Source of the DNA: Agapetus fuscipes
Lineage: Eukaryota > Arthropoda > Insecta > Trichoptera > Glossosomatidae
Assembly: GCA_951799405.1 (NCBI GenBank)
Contig: OX637359.1
Coordinates: 306,201 to 370,200, forward strand
Reading direction: 5' to 3'
Length of the DNA stretch: 64,000 bases
Part shown: in pieces, positions 53,575 to 64,000 of the stretch
Numbering within the stretch: position 1 is the first letter of the stretch
Layout: each line of letters starts with the position of its first letter
Notes under the pieces: generated by a model
The model's database searches: none
What the model was told of the DNA's origin: nothing
Seen by the model: the letters and a program-made list of their open reading frames with translations, nothing else
Program-made: the position numbers and the translations under genes

Positions 53575-53757
53575 GAACTCGTTCCCACTTGTTGGGTGTC
53601 GGATTCGTACATTAATCGGAGGTTCCAGAGGCAGAACAATATGTATGAAGCTATTCTCACTAAACTTGTCGGAAACCGATTTTGTTCGAAATGTTCTGCA
53701 ACTGGAACCTCCGATTAATATACGGATCCGACACCCGACTAGTGGGAACGAGCTCTA
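53575..53757. repeat. Foldback element, ~65-bp arms
   Basis: Left arm includes CTCGTTCCCACTTGTTGGGT and TTAATCGGAGGTTCCAG; the right arm is its reverse complement with about eight mismatches. Inner loop about 50 bp. Confidence 0.85.
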
Positions 53758-53929
53758 AGAGGGTGGGCATTACGCCATCCACTAGAAATAAAGCAGAGAT
53801 TTTCTTGCTTCCGATGGATTTATATTTGTCCATCTTGATTACAAAAAGTGGTCAAAAACATGCCAAGAACATGGTTGAAAAAAACTGTGATATATTTGAA
53901 TGCTGTCGCTGGTATGGTCGAAAGTATAA

Positions 53930-54220
53930 GGGGCCGTCCATAAATTACGTCATCAATTTTGGACGATTTTCGACCCCCCCCCCTTACAAAAATCCTATAG
54001 TCATTATCTAATGACCACCCCCCCCCCCCTTTTGCTGTAATAATGGATGAGCTTAATAATTAATAATGTTACATCACTTACATAATATTTTGTATATTTT
54101 GTAGAAATTGGTATTTACAAGAACGACGTCACTTTTGGTACTCCTACATTATTTGCCATCATCCGCAGACCAGACTCCCCCCCCCCCTTAATGCGAATGA
54201 CGTAATATATGGACAGCCCC
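53930..54220. mobile_element. Harbinger-like MITE, 291 bp
   Basis: TIRs GGGGCCGTCCATAAATTACG and GGGGCTGTCCATATATTACG (read inward), each followed by TCAT, and a TAA duplication at 53927-53929 and 54221-54223. The TAA target and G-rich ends fit PIF/Harbinger. No coding capacity; it has three C-runs. Confidence 0.85.
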
Positions 54221-54223
54221 TAA

Positions 54224-55204
54224 GACGTTAGCATCGAATTTGCTTTTTTGAAACAAATAAAAGTTAAAGCCCCTCCTGCGCCTTGTCCTATTGACAATAA
54301 CTTTGGCACTGATTGTAAAAAATATTATTGGGTATTTTATACATATTAATGATTCATGAACGTATTTAACAATTAATTGATAATATTAACACCTGTTTCT
54401 GGCCAGGCAAAATAGGTTCCTATTCACAAATCGTTTTTTTTTATTCTACCTTGGGGCTCAGCAACTCAGCATTGGCTCCGAAGAGGTCGCATAAGGCGTA
54501 AGTAACCTTTTTTTTTAGGTAAGGCTTAGTAAGATTCGCCAAAATTCTTGAATCTATCGCAATCATATTTAACCTGATGCATTTATTAATTTTAATTTCA
54601 AACATTATTTTGGAGCCCAGGTGCGACAGATCCAAAGCTTCACCCTTAGCCTGCACCTCTTCCCCCTTGTTCCATAGCACTACGGCTTGACCACTTAGAT
54701 CCCCAACTGACGTCAATCAGTCCAGCATATTGCACGTTTTAATAATTACAATGATTTCCATGCACAACATAAAAGTATAACATTATTCAATTCAAACATA
54801 GAGTTTGTACAACAGTGTAGGGAAACTGAAGCTCTCACTGGAGGCGCTGTTTCACTTTTTATACATATTTTTTGGTATGGATGGATGAGTTAGAACAGGG
54901 GTGGTTTTGGTAAGAGATGCTCCTGTTTGTTACGCCCACGGCACGCGTCAATACACCCTCAACTATCTTTCCCTCATTTTTATGCATTTTATTCAATACA
55001 AAACACGATAGATATTATTTGTGTAAATTAAAAAGAAACTAATAACGAAATGAACATTTGAGTGAATATACCATTGTAACTAAGCTGTACATATGGTGCA
55101 AGTTTATATCGATGAAGATGTAGTATGTGTCGTGTGGAAACTATTTATTTTTACAATTAAAGAGGCCAGCCTGAAGCAAACGTGGATGTTGAAATGTAGA
55201 TTTT
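54224..55204. other. Intergenic; SINE-C scrap and one unrecognised frame
   Basis: 54385-54430 is a SINE-C end (TTTCTGGCCAGGCAAAATAG). A minus frame ending at 54441 (91 codons, DLSGQAVVLWNKGEEVQAKG...) looks protein-like but starts without an ATG and I do not recognise it; possibly transposon debris. Confidence 0.35.
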
Positions 55205-55390
55205 CCAGCTCCCGAGGAGGCTATTTTTCATCTATTGTAAAGGCTGAGTAAACCATGCCGGTATTTTTTTTTTGCATTTGAAATAATACACAGAAACCTT
55301 AAATTTTTGGTGGGGATCTAACCCTAGCCCTCTGAGGCATGGAACGCAAAACATTTGTCCTCTTAAACGTCTACCTTCTACTTTATGTTC
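55205..55390 (-). mobile_element. SINE-B partial copy
   Basis: AAGGCTGAGTAAACCATGCC, GGTATTTTTTTTTTGC, GGGATCTAACCCTAGCCCTC: reversed body and mutated B box. Confidence 0.7.
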
Positions 55391-56269
55391 CCCCTACTGA
55401 AGCTCTCCTCTATTATTCAATAAAATAATTTTCAAGTCATGTACATGTGACAGGTGTTATATCTGTGAGCGTATGAACTGTTGACTTTCAAAATGCTTAG
55501 ATATAAAACTAATATCAGGAATATAATTAATATTAAATTTTGAAATAAATTCAATCCATTTTGTTTTGTGTGGATATGACGATGATACGAAATAAATATG
55601 AAAAATTTAAAAACTTATGAATAACGTATTTATTTACATTTCTTACAAACCGTTTGTCCATATTTTTTAGAAAACTATTCGTACTATAAAATATCTGCTC
55701 ATTAGGAAACTATACATTAAATCATTCTGTAAATGAAAAAAAGAAAATATGGAAGAAATTACAAAAAATGTGAATCAGAATTGCTTTGAAAATGTTTCTT
55801 ATGTCGACATTTCTTAGGTTGTATTCATTTTTTTCCATTTCTGTTTCTCTTAAAAGTACGAAAAGAAAGCAATTTTAGGGTTGGAACAATCTTTTAACAA
55901 TTGAAAAGAAAAAAGTTTTTTTCAAGTGAAATGATATTTTGTATAGCAAACCCCTTACTGAGTAAATTTCTGTACATATTGTTTTATTAGTCCATGGTAG
56001 TGACCACCAGTCCGTGACGTTTCTACAGGTATATGTGGAGCTTCATCACTTCTGACATCTCAGTTATAGGGAAGTGTGACGTGTGACGTATCGATCTGCA
56101 CCAACAATGCAATTATGGGGAGCATCCAATGAGTAACCTATTATTTTAGTCAGATAGAGATAACATACCTGCCTGCGTGCATTTCGACCCTTCTGACCAA
56201 CATTATTGTTGGCTGCAAAAACTAAAAATATATCGTTGAAAGAGCATTGTTCCTGTACTTGTATAAAGC
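55391..56269. other. Intergenic, nothing recognised
   Basis: AT-rich, no supported feature. Confidence 0.35.
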
Positions 56270-56377
56270 TGCTTTTCCGCTAGGTTTGGCCAGTACCTCT
56301 GCAGATATGTCTCCACTTTGCTCTGTCCTTGCACACTGGTTTCATCTCCTCGACATTCATCACTCTCTTCATTCATG
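56270..56377 (-). pseudogene. RTE-like 3' coding remnant
   Basis: Reverse strand shows EEMKPVCKDRAKWRH-like reading (GGTTTCATCTCCTCGACATT region) directly before a reversed NT260. Degraded. Confidence 0.45.
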
Positions 56378-56632
56378 CTCTAATCTAATCTAAGTTGCAA
56401 CATATAGGTATGTAACATTAGAGATTCACATTATATGCATTTTCACAAATAGGCACGTATAAGTTCGCACATAAACATGCCGCACTTTGTCCTACAATAT
56501 AAAAACCCGAATCTCAAATGAACATATCAAACAACCAAGCAACTCCTGCCGACCTTCCCTAAAACAAGGGTGACTTTGGCAAAGTGAACCATTTTCTACA
56601 GCATAGGTGGTCGGGTCAGCCGCATACCAACA
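56378..56632 (-). mobile_element. NT260 copy
   Basis: TCTAATCTAATCTAAGTTGC to GCCGCATACCAACAACTTAG; the last few bases of the start are altered. Confidence 0.8.
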
Positions 56633-56704
56633 ACTTAGATTTTAATTAAATTATTTAGTTGGTCTATTTTTTATTAATTATAATCAATTGCCCCCTCCCC
56701 GCAG

Positions 56705-56832
56705 GCCCTGAAGTTCCCTCACGTGCCGCCTTCCCAGCGTGGGAAGGCTGGCTATGGAATACGTGTCCCAGCACGTGCGGCGTGCACGCGTGCCGCACGT
56801 GTCGCGTGAATTATACACCACCCCTAGTATAA
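56705..56832 (+). CDS. Candidate terminal exon, Trp/Cys-rich (TSP1-like)
   Basis: A pyrimidine-rich acceptor (GCCCCCTCCCCGCAG|GC) precedes an open frame starting at 56707: PEVPSRAAFPAWEGWLWNTC, then PSTCGVHACRTCRVNYTPPL V and TAA at 56830-56832. W-x2-W-x2-C-x3-CG with following cysteines resembles a thrombospondin type-1 repeat start. AATAAA overlaps the stop (56831-56836). GC content is far above the flanks. No other exon of this gene is recognised upstream, so either the gene is long or this is a chance match. Confidence 0.35.
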
Positions 56833-56839
56833 TAAAACA

Positions 56840-57021
56840 TTTTACGTTGTTTAAACTCATCCATCGAGTTTAAGTTTTCCTGATGACGATTTAATTTTAG
56901 AAACCGTTTTTTCCGAACGTCTATGGAACTAGGGTCCTTAGCAACCAATAAGAATATGAGTCGTTACTAATCAAATGCGGCAAACTAGAATTATTTGAGA
57001 ATGATCGAATGAATGATTGAA
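56840..57021. other. Spacer with CGTCTATGG repeat
   Basis: 56905-56990 matches 38218-38260 in part (AACGTCTATGGAACTAGGGT, TCCTTAGCAACCAATAAGAA). Confidence 0.35.
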
Positions 57022-57082
57022 TTCCTTGATTAATAGGTTGGTATGCGGCTGACCACCCATGCTGTAGAAAATGGTTCAAAGT
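57022..57082 (+). mobile_element. NT260 start fragment
   Basis: ATTCCTTGATTAATAGGTTG and GCGGCTGACCACCCATGCTG, then truncated. Confidence 0.65.
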
Positions 57083-57255
57083 TAAAAGACGCCATTATTT
57101 TATTGATATTTTTCATTCCTTCCGAGATAAACAAAAAAATATATTTTAAGATGAAAAATTGCTATTGTCGAGTGATGCGGTTACCAACACACTTCATTTC
57201 ATTTTATTAAATAGACTAGAATCACTTATTTAACGAGTAGGTACTGTTTTTAAAA

Positions 57256-57510
57256 AAAATAGATTTGTGAAGAGGAATGCAATTCACCAACCTATTTTGC
57301 CTGGCCAGAAACAGGTATTAATACCATCAATTAAAAATTCATTATTGGTTATTTTAATGAATTATTAATTAATAATTACCCAATAACATCTGTTGAACCA
57401 GGGTCAAAGTAATGGTAAAATGACCGAGGCGGGGATCGAACCAACGTTGTTCTATTGCAAACACGCTAGAAAGATCAGCCCACTTGGCCCCCTCGGCCAT
57501 AACACCGACG
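57256..57510 (-). mobile_element. SINE-C copy
   Basis: AAGAGGAATGCAATTCACCA, TGCCTGGCCAGAAACAGGTA, ATTCATTATTGG...AATGAATTATTA palindrome, GGGGATCGAACCAACGTTG. Confidence 0.85.
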
Positions 57511-57529
57511 GTTATCGAAAGAGACACAC

Positions 57530-57582
57530 CCTAAGAGCCCTCTGCCAGCTTGGTGTTGATACAAAGCTCTGACTCGAGTGAG
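57530..57582 (-). mobile_element. SINE-A fragment, left of MITE
   Basis: AAGAGCCCTCTGCCAGCTTG, then TCGAGTGAGA; continues at 57835. Confidence 0.6.
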
Positions 57583-57585
57583 ATA

Positions 57586-57834
57586 CCGCACGTTTAATAA
57601 TAAAGAGCAACAACTCAAAAAACAAGAATGTTGGGAAATCACGTTTGAAGTTCAGACAACCAGTACAACTTGTATGGGATGAAAAAGGCGTCCGATGTTT
57701 TATCTCGGTCATATTCGTCCAAATTCAACGGCTGTCGCATTCTACCTATTCTTCTCGCATTGTTCTTGCGTTTTATTACAAAATCTCGATTTTCCCAATT
57801 TTCGAGTTATTGCTCTTTATTATTAAGCGCGCGA
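57586..57834. mobile_element. TA-flanked MITE, 249 bp
   Basis: Inverted ends CGCACGTTTAATAATAAAGA and CGCGCTTAATAATAAAGAGC (read inward). Flanks share ATA/TA and rejoin a SINE-A when the element is removed. A second, inverted copy is at 52437-52785. Confidence 0.8.
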
Positions 57835-57900
57835 TACAGTTGCTGTAAGGCTGGATAAAGCTTTGTGATAGGTATTTGGTTTGAACCCAGTAAAAAGCAG
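57835..57900 (-). mobile_element. SINE-A fragment, right of MITE
   Basis: CAGTTGCTGTAAGGCTGGAT and GAACCCAGTAAAAAGCAG. Confidence 0.6.
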
Positions 57901-57929
57901 AAAAAACAAAAAGATTTAATATATTTCTT

Positions 57930-58230
57930 GATTTCTAGGTTGATGGATATAAATGATCTGAAAGAGGTATGCAAGAACAGGAAAAATGGAGGCAAAACTG
58001 CAGATACTCTGGCCTAGAGGAATGGCGAAAGTGTTACAGTTACAGTATACGAGGTAGGTATACGAGGCTGACCACCCATTCTATAAAAAATGATTCACAA
58101 AATCACTCCAGTTTCAGGGGAAGGCAGCAAGAATTGCAGGGTGAATGTTCATTTGAGGATTGGGTCTTATTTTATTAGGACACATGCAACATGCGTAAGC
58201 ACGAAATAACACGTTTATGCTTGTCGCCAT
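57930..58230 (+). mobile_element. RTE-like LINE 3' end, degraded
   Basis: INDLKEVCKNRKNGG-like frame, then an NT260 missing its first bases (GGCTGACCACCCATTCTATA to CATGCGTAAGC) and truncated before the tail. Confidence 0.65.
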
Positions 58231-59161
58231 AGTCCATACATACGAGTACATGTCATATTAGTCATGAAATCTTTGCTGCTGATAGTGTAGATTACAGAGA
58301 GTCCTTTAATTTCTACCGTTTGGTCAAAAAAGATTACTTTTATTAGTAATGCATTAACATTATTTAGTATTTTGAACCTTGTATCTATTTTCGAAAAAAA
58401 AAACATTTTACTTTAAGAATTTAATTTCCTGAACGTAGACCTTGCACCTTGATCTTTTAATCGAGTCCTATACTTACAAATCAGAACATTTGAGTCGTAT
58501 AGAACCAAAGCCGGCCAACTAGTATTAGTTTCAAAAATGAAATAATGTATGGAAATTAAGAGAAAATGATTTCCTGCGTTTCCATACACTTATCTCATTT
58601 TGTAAAACAATCCTAGATGGCCGCCTTTGTTTGTATACGATTCATATTTTAAACAACAAAGGACAATCAGTTTACAACGATATCTAAGATCAGATACTTT
58701 AGTTATTGTATTGTCTGGCTTTCAATGCACGGTCATCCACGAATGACATTCTTGAATGCATCTGCGTTAGTCATAAGTCAGAAACCATTTATTTATCTTT
58801 AGCGCCATTTCTATAAAAACTGCCAATCATTGGATGATTTTAATTCATAGGTATTCTGCTTGTAAAAAAAGTCGTTTAATTTTGTAATAAATTTAATAAA
58901 AAACGGATTTTACTAACCGTGTTGTAGAAGGAGACGTGTCTCTTTTTTGACGAAGAAAAACGAACATAAGTGTTAACAGAAACAAATGTTGTTGCTTTTC
59001 TCATGTCGGTGGGGCGCCATTATAAAAAAAACATTTAATGAAAAAAATAATATAGTTTGTACAATTAACAGCTTCCATATGTATTTGTTTTTAGTAATAT
59101 TTTAAATAAAATTACACAGATTTAGTTCTTTCTTTCACATTTATTGTCCTGACTTGATCTA
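58231..59161. other. Intergenic, nothing recognised
   Basis: AT-rich, no supported feature. Confidence 0.35.
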
Positions 59162-59402
59162 AAATCTATAATCTAAGCTGCAAAAATATGTTAACATTAT
59201 ATTAAATGCATGCCCACAGACAAGCACATGTAGGTTCGCGCCTACACATTCTGCATGCGTGCATAAAAATAAACAAAACCTCACATGAACCTAAACCTTC
59301 CAACTCCTGCCGCCTTTCCCTGAAACCGGGGTGGTATTGGCAAAAGTGAACCGATTTTTACAGCACGGGGAGTCAGCCTCATACCAACCTATCAGTCAAA
59401 AA
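59162..59402 (-). mobile_element. NT260 copy
   Basis: ATCTATAATCTAAGCTGCAA to CCAACCTATCAGTCAA; second tail variant. Confidence 0.8.
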
Positions 59403-59722
59403 GCTATACCTACACTAAAAAAAAAACAATGATTATGGGAATCAATTTTACGTTTAGTTACTATAGATGACGTCAAATATCACGCAAAACTGTCACTCTT
59501 GAGTGCATGTTTGCATTTATTACTTACTAGTTATGATTGCACCCGTATTATCGCTCACCACTTTCCATCCCAGCTCCTGGTATTCTTTATTTGTCGGACA
59601 AACAGCGCGCTAGGCTGAGTTGTCATCGCGTCTACTTCTCAGCGCTTATCTGCGGGGTTCGGTAAACCAAATAAACGGCAAGCAGAGCTCAAGTCTAAGC
59701 AGACAGCAGTACTGAGCAGACA
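59403..59722. other. Spacer, possible 5' leader of a downstream gene
   Basis: 59560-59722 is GC-richer than the flanks and leads to the ATG at 59723. No TATA box seen. Confidence 0.3.
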
Positions 59723-59776
59723 ATGGCATGCACCTGGTGGAGACGATACAATCCAGAAGTAAGCAGACTGCATGAG
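59723..59776 (+). CDS. Candidate first coding exon
   Basis: ATG 59723 in context GACAATGGC (strong), 18 codons MACTWWRRYNPEVSRLHE, then a consensus donor GAG|GTGAGT in phase 0. No further exon is recognised before the window ends. Family unknown; could be chance. Confidence 0.3.
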
Positions 59777-59799
59777 GTGAGTCTACTAGGGCTGGAAGT

Positions 59800-60048
59800 C
59801 TATAATCTATAATCTAAGTTGCAAGGATATATTCATTCAAAGCTCTCAGATGTATGCCCACAAACAAACACGTGTAGTTCGCGCTTACAAATGCTGATTG
59901 TGTACTTACAAATAAAACCCAAACCTCAAATGAACATAAGCCCTGCAACTCTTGCCGACATTCCCTGAAACAGGGGTGACATTGGCAAAGTGAACCATTT
60001 TTTACAGTATGGGTGGTCAGCCTCATACCAACCTATAAGTCAAGGAAG
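59800..60048 (-). mobile_element. NT260 copy
   Basis: TCTATAATCTAAGTTGCAAG to CCTATAAGTCAAGGAA; complete, second tail variant. Confidence 0.85.
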
Positions 60049-60894
60049 TCTCATCTATAATAATCTATAATCTGTTGTTGCAGAGATATACTAACATTTA
60101 AGATTCTCAAATGCATGCCCACAAACAAACACGTGTTGTTCGCGCTTACAAATGCTGAATGTGTACTTACAAATAAAATCCAAACCTCAAATGAACATAA
60201 GCCCTACAATTTTTGCCGACTTTCCCTGACACAGGGGTGACATTGCCAAAGTGAGCCATTTGTTACAGTATGAGTGGTCAGCCTCATACCAAACTATTAG
60301 TCAAGGAATATAAATAATAAGTAACATTTAAGTAAGCAGGTATATAAAAAACAACAAAACCTTAAAAAGAAGTCTATACAAAAAAAGTCAATACTTTCCT
60401 TTACAAAAAATGTGACATAAATGAATGAGTCAACATTACAAATCAACATTGCAGATTAGCCGCCACTTCTTCCTGTCCTTACATGCTTCTTTCTTTCATC
60501 CAGAGTCATAACTTTTTTCATACAAGCCCTCCTTTTATGATGACTCTGGATATCCCATTCATACTCTATTTCAGAAATTTGATCCATCCATACTTTTCTC
60601 GGTCTTCCTCTACAACGACATCTAGGTATCTATTCTTGCAACATATACTTTCTTCGTCAGTCTTTTATCACTCATTCTCTCCATATGCCCAAACTATCTT
60701 AACAAATTTCTTTCAATCTTCACTTTCACACTTTCCCTTACACCATAATAATTGGACAATTTGTATACAGCGCCGTTTAGTTTAAAATCATTCCTCACCC
60801 TGTCACTTCGTTTTTTTTCCAATCATACTTCTTAGATAGTCCATTTCTACTGTATGGATTTTACTTATGTCTCTTTCACTCACCGTCCAAGTTT
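60049..60894 (-). mobile_element. RTE-like LINE 3' end
   Basis: NT260 (60058-60308), UTR, then reversed coding end from WRLICNVD-equivalent (60450) to about 60890 (HTVEMDYLRSMIG-equivalent), close to 29646-30430. A ~40-bp foreign insert at 60745-60785 and frameshifts break the ORF. Confidence 0.85.
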
Positions 60895-61075
60895 CCGTGA
60901 GTCTAGAGACGTCTTTTGAACAGTCTCTCCAAATCCAGTTCCCTCAGTGAGGCGGGAATAGCATTCCAAGTCATTGGAGCGGCCGCCTTGAATGCCCTGT
61001 CTCCAAAAACAGTGCGGGGCCTTCTTGCAGGGATGTCCAGGCAGCTGCTTCTTGATGCAGCGTTAGCACATTATG
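60895..61075 (-). pseudogene. CR1/L2-like LINE C-terminal fragment
   Basis: Reverse frame: SSCLDIPARRPRTVFGDRAF, KAAAPMTWNAIPASLRELDL, ERLFKRRL-stop. Conserved FGDRAF...P..WN.IP..LR and the terminal FK..L identify the C-terminus of a CR1/L2-type protein, a different subfamily from 33441-33884. Confidence 0.75.
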
Positions 61076-61264
61076 TGACTTTAAACTAAAAAATACGATT
61101 GATATAAGTGCGTCCTTTTCATTCAGTATAAAGTCGATATGCTAGCGTTTGAAAATACCTGGCCTTAAAGTGTATTTGTAGTGGATAGGCATTCCATTAG
61201 GCATACTCAAAAGTATTTTATATTTTGAATTGTTTGTGTATTAACACTGTGAAAATTCATATTC
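61076..61264. repeat. Dispersed repeat shared with 42410-42990
   Basis: ATGTGACTTTAAACTAAAAA, TACGATTGATATAAGTGCGT and TATTAACACTGTGAAAATTC. Confidence 0.45.
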
Positions 61265-61478
61265 AATATTATTTTATTTATTTAGTTGAAGATTTAAATC
61301 AAAACACTGTTTTGTATTTTCACGATTAAAATCAATTTATTATTTAATTTACAAACGTTTTCGATAAAATATCATCGTCAGAAAACGTTTGTAAATTAAA
61401 TAATAAATTGATTTTAATCGTGAAAATACAAAACAGTGTTTTGATTTAAATCTTCAATTAAATAAATAAAATAATATT
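61265..61478. repeat. Foldback element, 97-bp arms, 20-nt loop
   Basis: Arms 61265-61361 and 61382-61478 are almost perfect reverse complements. The minus strand through the loop (61356-61381) reads CTGACGA-T-GATA-TTT-TATC-GAAAACG, the hammerhead-like layout. Confidence 0.9.
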
Positions 61479-61867
61479 AAAAGTTTTTTTTTTTTTTTTG
61501 GTATAAGTGTCTTATAGATACTTTATTAATATTATTTTCGTCATTCAGCGCTATTTGTTGACTTACATATATAAAGCCCATCGTCATGAACACGGCCACT
61601 GCGCAAACAGACGGACTCGTCTAAACGACTCTTACATAATGACTCTGAACGATAATGCCTTCTAGGAATCACTGACTGGACTTTTCTCCATCCAATGTTC
61701 ACCAGACTTTAGCTGGTCTATACACGACGATGTGCATAGCAAGTTATTCTTCTTTAAGTACCAATTCTATCGAATATGGGTGATCTATAATCTCAAAGTT
61801 ATAGTGAGCCATTAAGAGACTTTTAATATCCACGAAAACTATTCACATTATCTGAATATTTAATATA
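61479..61867. other. Intergenic, nothing recognised
   Basis: T-tract at 61481-61499, then AT-rich sequence without support for any feature. Confidence 0.35.
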
Positions 61868-62092
61868 TTATCTAAGTTGCAACTTAACATTGATATTTAA
61901 ACCTGCAAACATACACATGTAAGTTCGCATTTACACATGCTGCATGGGTAAGTACAAAATAGACCGAACCTCACATAAACCTTCTAACTCACGTCGCCTT
62001 TCCCTGAAACTGGGGTGGCATTGGTAAAAGTGAACCGTGTTTTTACAGAATGGGCGAGCAGCCTCAAACCAATAACTAATAAGTCAAGTTAC
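61868..62092 (-). mobile_element. NT260 copy
   Basis: TTATCTAAGTTGCAACTTAA to TAATAAGTCAAG; diverged. Confidence 0.75.
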
Positions 62093-62154
62093 TTGCATAA
62101 AAAAATGTGTTTTTTTTTGTAAAATAGTAATAAAATAAAATAATAAGTCGGTGT

Positions 62155-62315
62155 TATCGGCGGGGATCAATACAGGTTATTTGGAACCGGATAACGCTGG
62201 TTCGAATCCCGCGACGATAACTTCGACCCTGGTTCAACAGATGCCGTTTCATGCACACAAGCTTCTGCTTTCGCATGAAGACAACTGGCCAGGCAAAATA
62301 GGTTGGTGGATGAAA
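62155..62315 (+). mobile_element. SINE-C copy, opposite orientation
   Basis: CGCTGGTTCGAATCCCGCG (B box), CGACCCTGGTTCAACAGATG, CTGGCCAGGCAAAATAGGTT. The palindrome segment is replaced by another inverted sequence (TTCATGC...GCATGAA). Confidence 0.75.
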
Positions 62316-62935
62316 TGATGAAAGTTTAATAATAAATGAAAACTTCTATTTGTTTCATGAGCGTGACTCTTATACCTACTAGGACCATAATTATTGCTTA
62401 GAATTTTTTTTTTTAGAAACGGCAATTGTTATTCAGAAGTTTAAATAAAAATTTAAATTAAATTGATAGTTAAAAAGTTGAACTCTACTCAATTTTATTA
62501 TTTACTTTTTAAACCTAATTATCAATCCACACAGAAGCCAAACGAACAAGCACATACCTACTGTAAGTATTTACCTTTTATCAGAAACTTCAAACACATT
62601 CATTCATATCCTTTCATCACCATCAACATTTCACAACTCCTCTCAGACGCATCTAGACGCAACTCTCATTCATCCAGTCACACAAAACTCATCCTTACTT
62701 CACACGTCAATAACAATCAAATTTAAATGATTGCTTAGTGTTATTCACAAAAACTTTACGTGTAAACTCAAATATAGCGTTATATTCAGGCCCGGATCGA
62801 GCGATTTTAACGGTGCGTTTGCACCAGGGCTCCCGCTTCTAAGGGGCTACAAAAATTGCAAAAAAAATATATTCGTCTTTGAAGGGCCCTTGAAATAAAA
62901 GTAATAAGAGAAGATTTCACCTTGAAACCCTTTGT
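62316..62935. other. Intergenic, nothing recognised
   Basis: AT-rich; an 87-codon frame at 62463-62726 is low-complexity and unrecognised. Confidence 0.35.
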
Positions 62936-63155
62936 AGGCCATTTTTAGCCAGTCTAGAGTCTAGACTCGTAATCGAATGGTCATGGGTTTATTGCTGGCG
63001 CAGTACAATAAAACAATTATATAATTTTCAGATGGTGCTTTTCGCTGAGAGGAATAATTTATTCACCTTCAATTAAACCAGCCACCAAAGGTCTATCCAG
63101 CCTTTAGGAACTGGGTCTTGTTTAAGCGATTGACGTTTTCTATTTCAACAATCAA
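62936..63155 (+). mobile_element. SINE-A copy, diverged
   Basis: GAGTCTAGACTCGTAATCGA, TGGTCATGGGTTTATTG (mutated B box), AACCAGCCACCAAAGGTCTA, CTGGGTCTTGTTTAAGC. Confidence 0.65.
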
Positions 63156-63169
63156 TATCTCAGAGCTGT

Positions 63170-63400
63170 CTATCTATAATCTTTACTGTAAGTTGCGAAC
63201 ATTTGGGATTCATATTAAATGCATTCCCACAAGCAAACATGTATAACTTCACATACCACATGTGTACAACAACAAAAACTTAAATCTTTAATGAACATAA
63301 TCCCAGCCGACGTTTCCTGAAACAGGGGTGACATTACCAAAGAGAACCATTTTTTACAGCATGGGTGTTAAGCCACACACTAATCTATAAGTTAAGGAAG
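63170..63400 (-). mobile_element. NT260 copy
   Basis: CTTTACTGTAAGTTGCGAAC to CTATAAGTTAAGGAAG; diverged. Confidence 0.75.
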
Positions 63401-64000
63401 AGTATATAAGAAAGAGTATACGAAATATACTACTACAAAATAACGTTAAAGAAAATGAGTTTATGAGATTCACACAAAAACAGCGCTCACCAAATAATCA
63501 TCCATATATTTATTTATTCCATAGCAATTGTTACTTTAATGTAAAACATCTTAAATCTTAATCTATGCAGAAAAAATGGGGTTCGGGGCCACCGGGTGGC
63601 CCAATTACGGGTCTGGATTTACCAAAACTGTATGGAAACTTACACGTTAGCAGCATCCATTCATTTTCTGGTAAAGCACACGTTTTAGTTCCTACAGACA
63701 TGTTTGTACTCGAGGTGCGCACCTCCTGAGGGTCTAAGTGGAGCCTAAAGTGATATTTTTTACCGCGGACCTCCGTGGGTGGTCCTGATCTTGACGCAGC
63801 ACGGTAACAGGCAGTGTGGAAGGCTGAGGCACTCGAGATGAAACGGAAATCTGCCTCGTCACCTTGTATGGGAAGCAGAGACTGCTAGATAAAGCAGGTT
63901 TACGAGTGTCGTGGCCTTGCAGGACTGTCAACTACATCATCACCATCATCATCACCTTCTTCTCTTAGTGCCACTTCTATCGAAGATCTTCTTATTCTTT
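63401..64000. other. Right edge, mostly unassigned
   Basis: A short SINE-A piece (GATTCACACAAAAACAGCGC, about 63468-63495) then unrecognised sequence. 63740-63930 is GC-richer. Confidence 0.35.

Overview
This is a eukaryotic nuclear window: AT-rich, with one spliced gene, long introns, and dense transposable elements. Splice signals, a THAP-type domain, hAT, Harbinger-like and RTE elements, tRNA-headed SINEs and many TGACAG-like motifs suggest an invertebrate, most likely an arthropod. An insect (Lepidoptera possible) is a guess; nothing here proves the taxon.

The main gene runs on the + strand from 4164 to 41670. I joined six coding exons by splice sites and phase (4164-5025, 11688-11959, 14003-14065, 38764-38840, 40660-40800, 41529-41670). 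They give 518 codons plus a stop, with no frame break. The product is a polar, low-complexity protein with basic clusters and coiled coils; I cannot name its family. A 36-nt phase-neutral candidate microexon lies at 36828-36863, and a short uORF at 4111-4137. Two other possible genes show only one exon each: a cysteine/tryptophan-rich terminal exon at 56705-56832 and a first exon at 59723-59776. A THAP-like first exon lies at 2226-2319.

Everything else is mostly repeats. Positions 1-1955 are a 171-bp satellite. The commonest dispersed repeat, here called NT260 (about 260 bp, starting TTCCTTGACTTATAGG, ending in a TTAGA-type tail), forms the 3' end of RTE-like LINEs but also occurs alone in about 30 full or partial copies. 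Three tRNA-headed SINE families are called SINE-A (body with a GCGAAGAGCA motif), SINE-B (head TCGATAGCTCAGTTGG) and SINE-C (GGCCAGGCA motif).

DNA transposons with visible ends are: a 2.85-kb TIR element carrying a degenerate gene (5375-8228), a 1.6-kb TIR element (9777-11401), two hAT elements with perfect 8-bp target duplications (14824-15839 and 17442-19630), a Harbinger-like MITE (53930-54220) and a pair of TA-flanked MITEs (52437-52785, 57586-57834). Intron 3 holds a four-level nest at 24545-31915: a SINE-B split by a jockey-like LINE, itself split by two RTE elements in opposite orientations.

Other structures include foldbacks (20518-20702, 37335-37482, 53575-53757, 61265-61478), perfect hairpins, minisatellites of 13, 23, 61, about 72 and about 131 bp, and a 5S rRNA-derived sequence at 50598-50714. 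From 41.7 kb onward the window is intergenic repeat debris apart from the two single-exon candidates.
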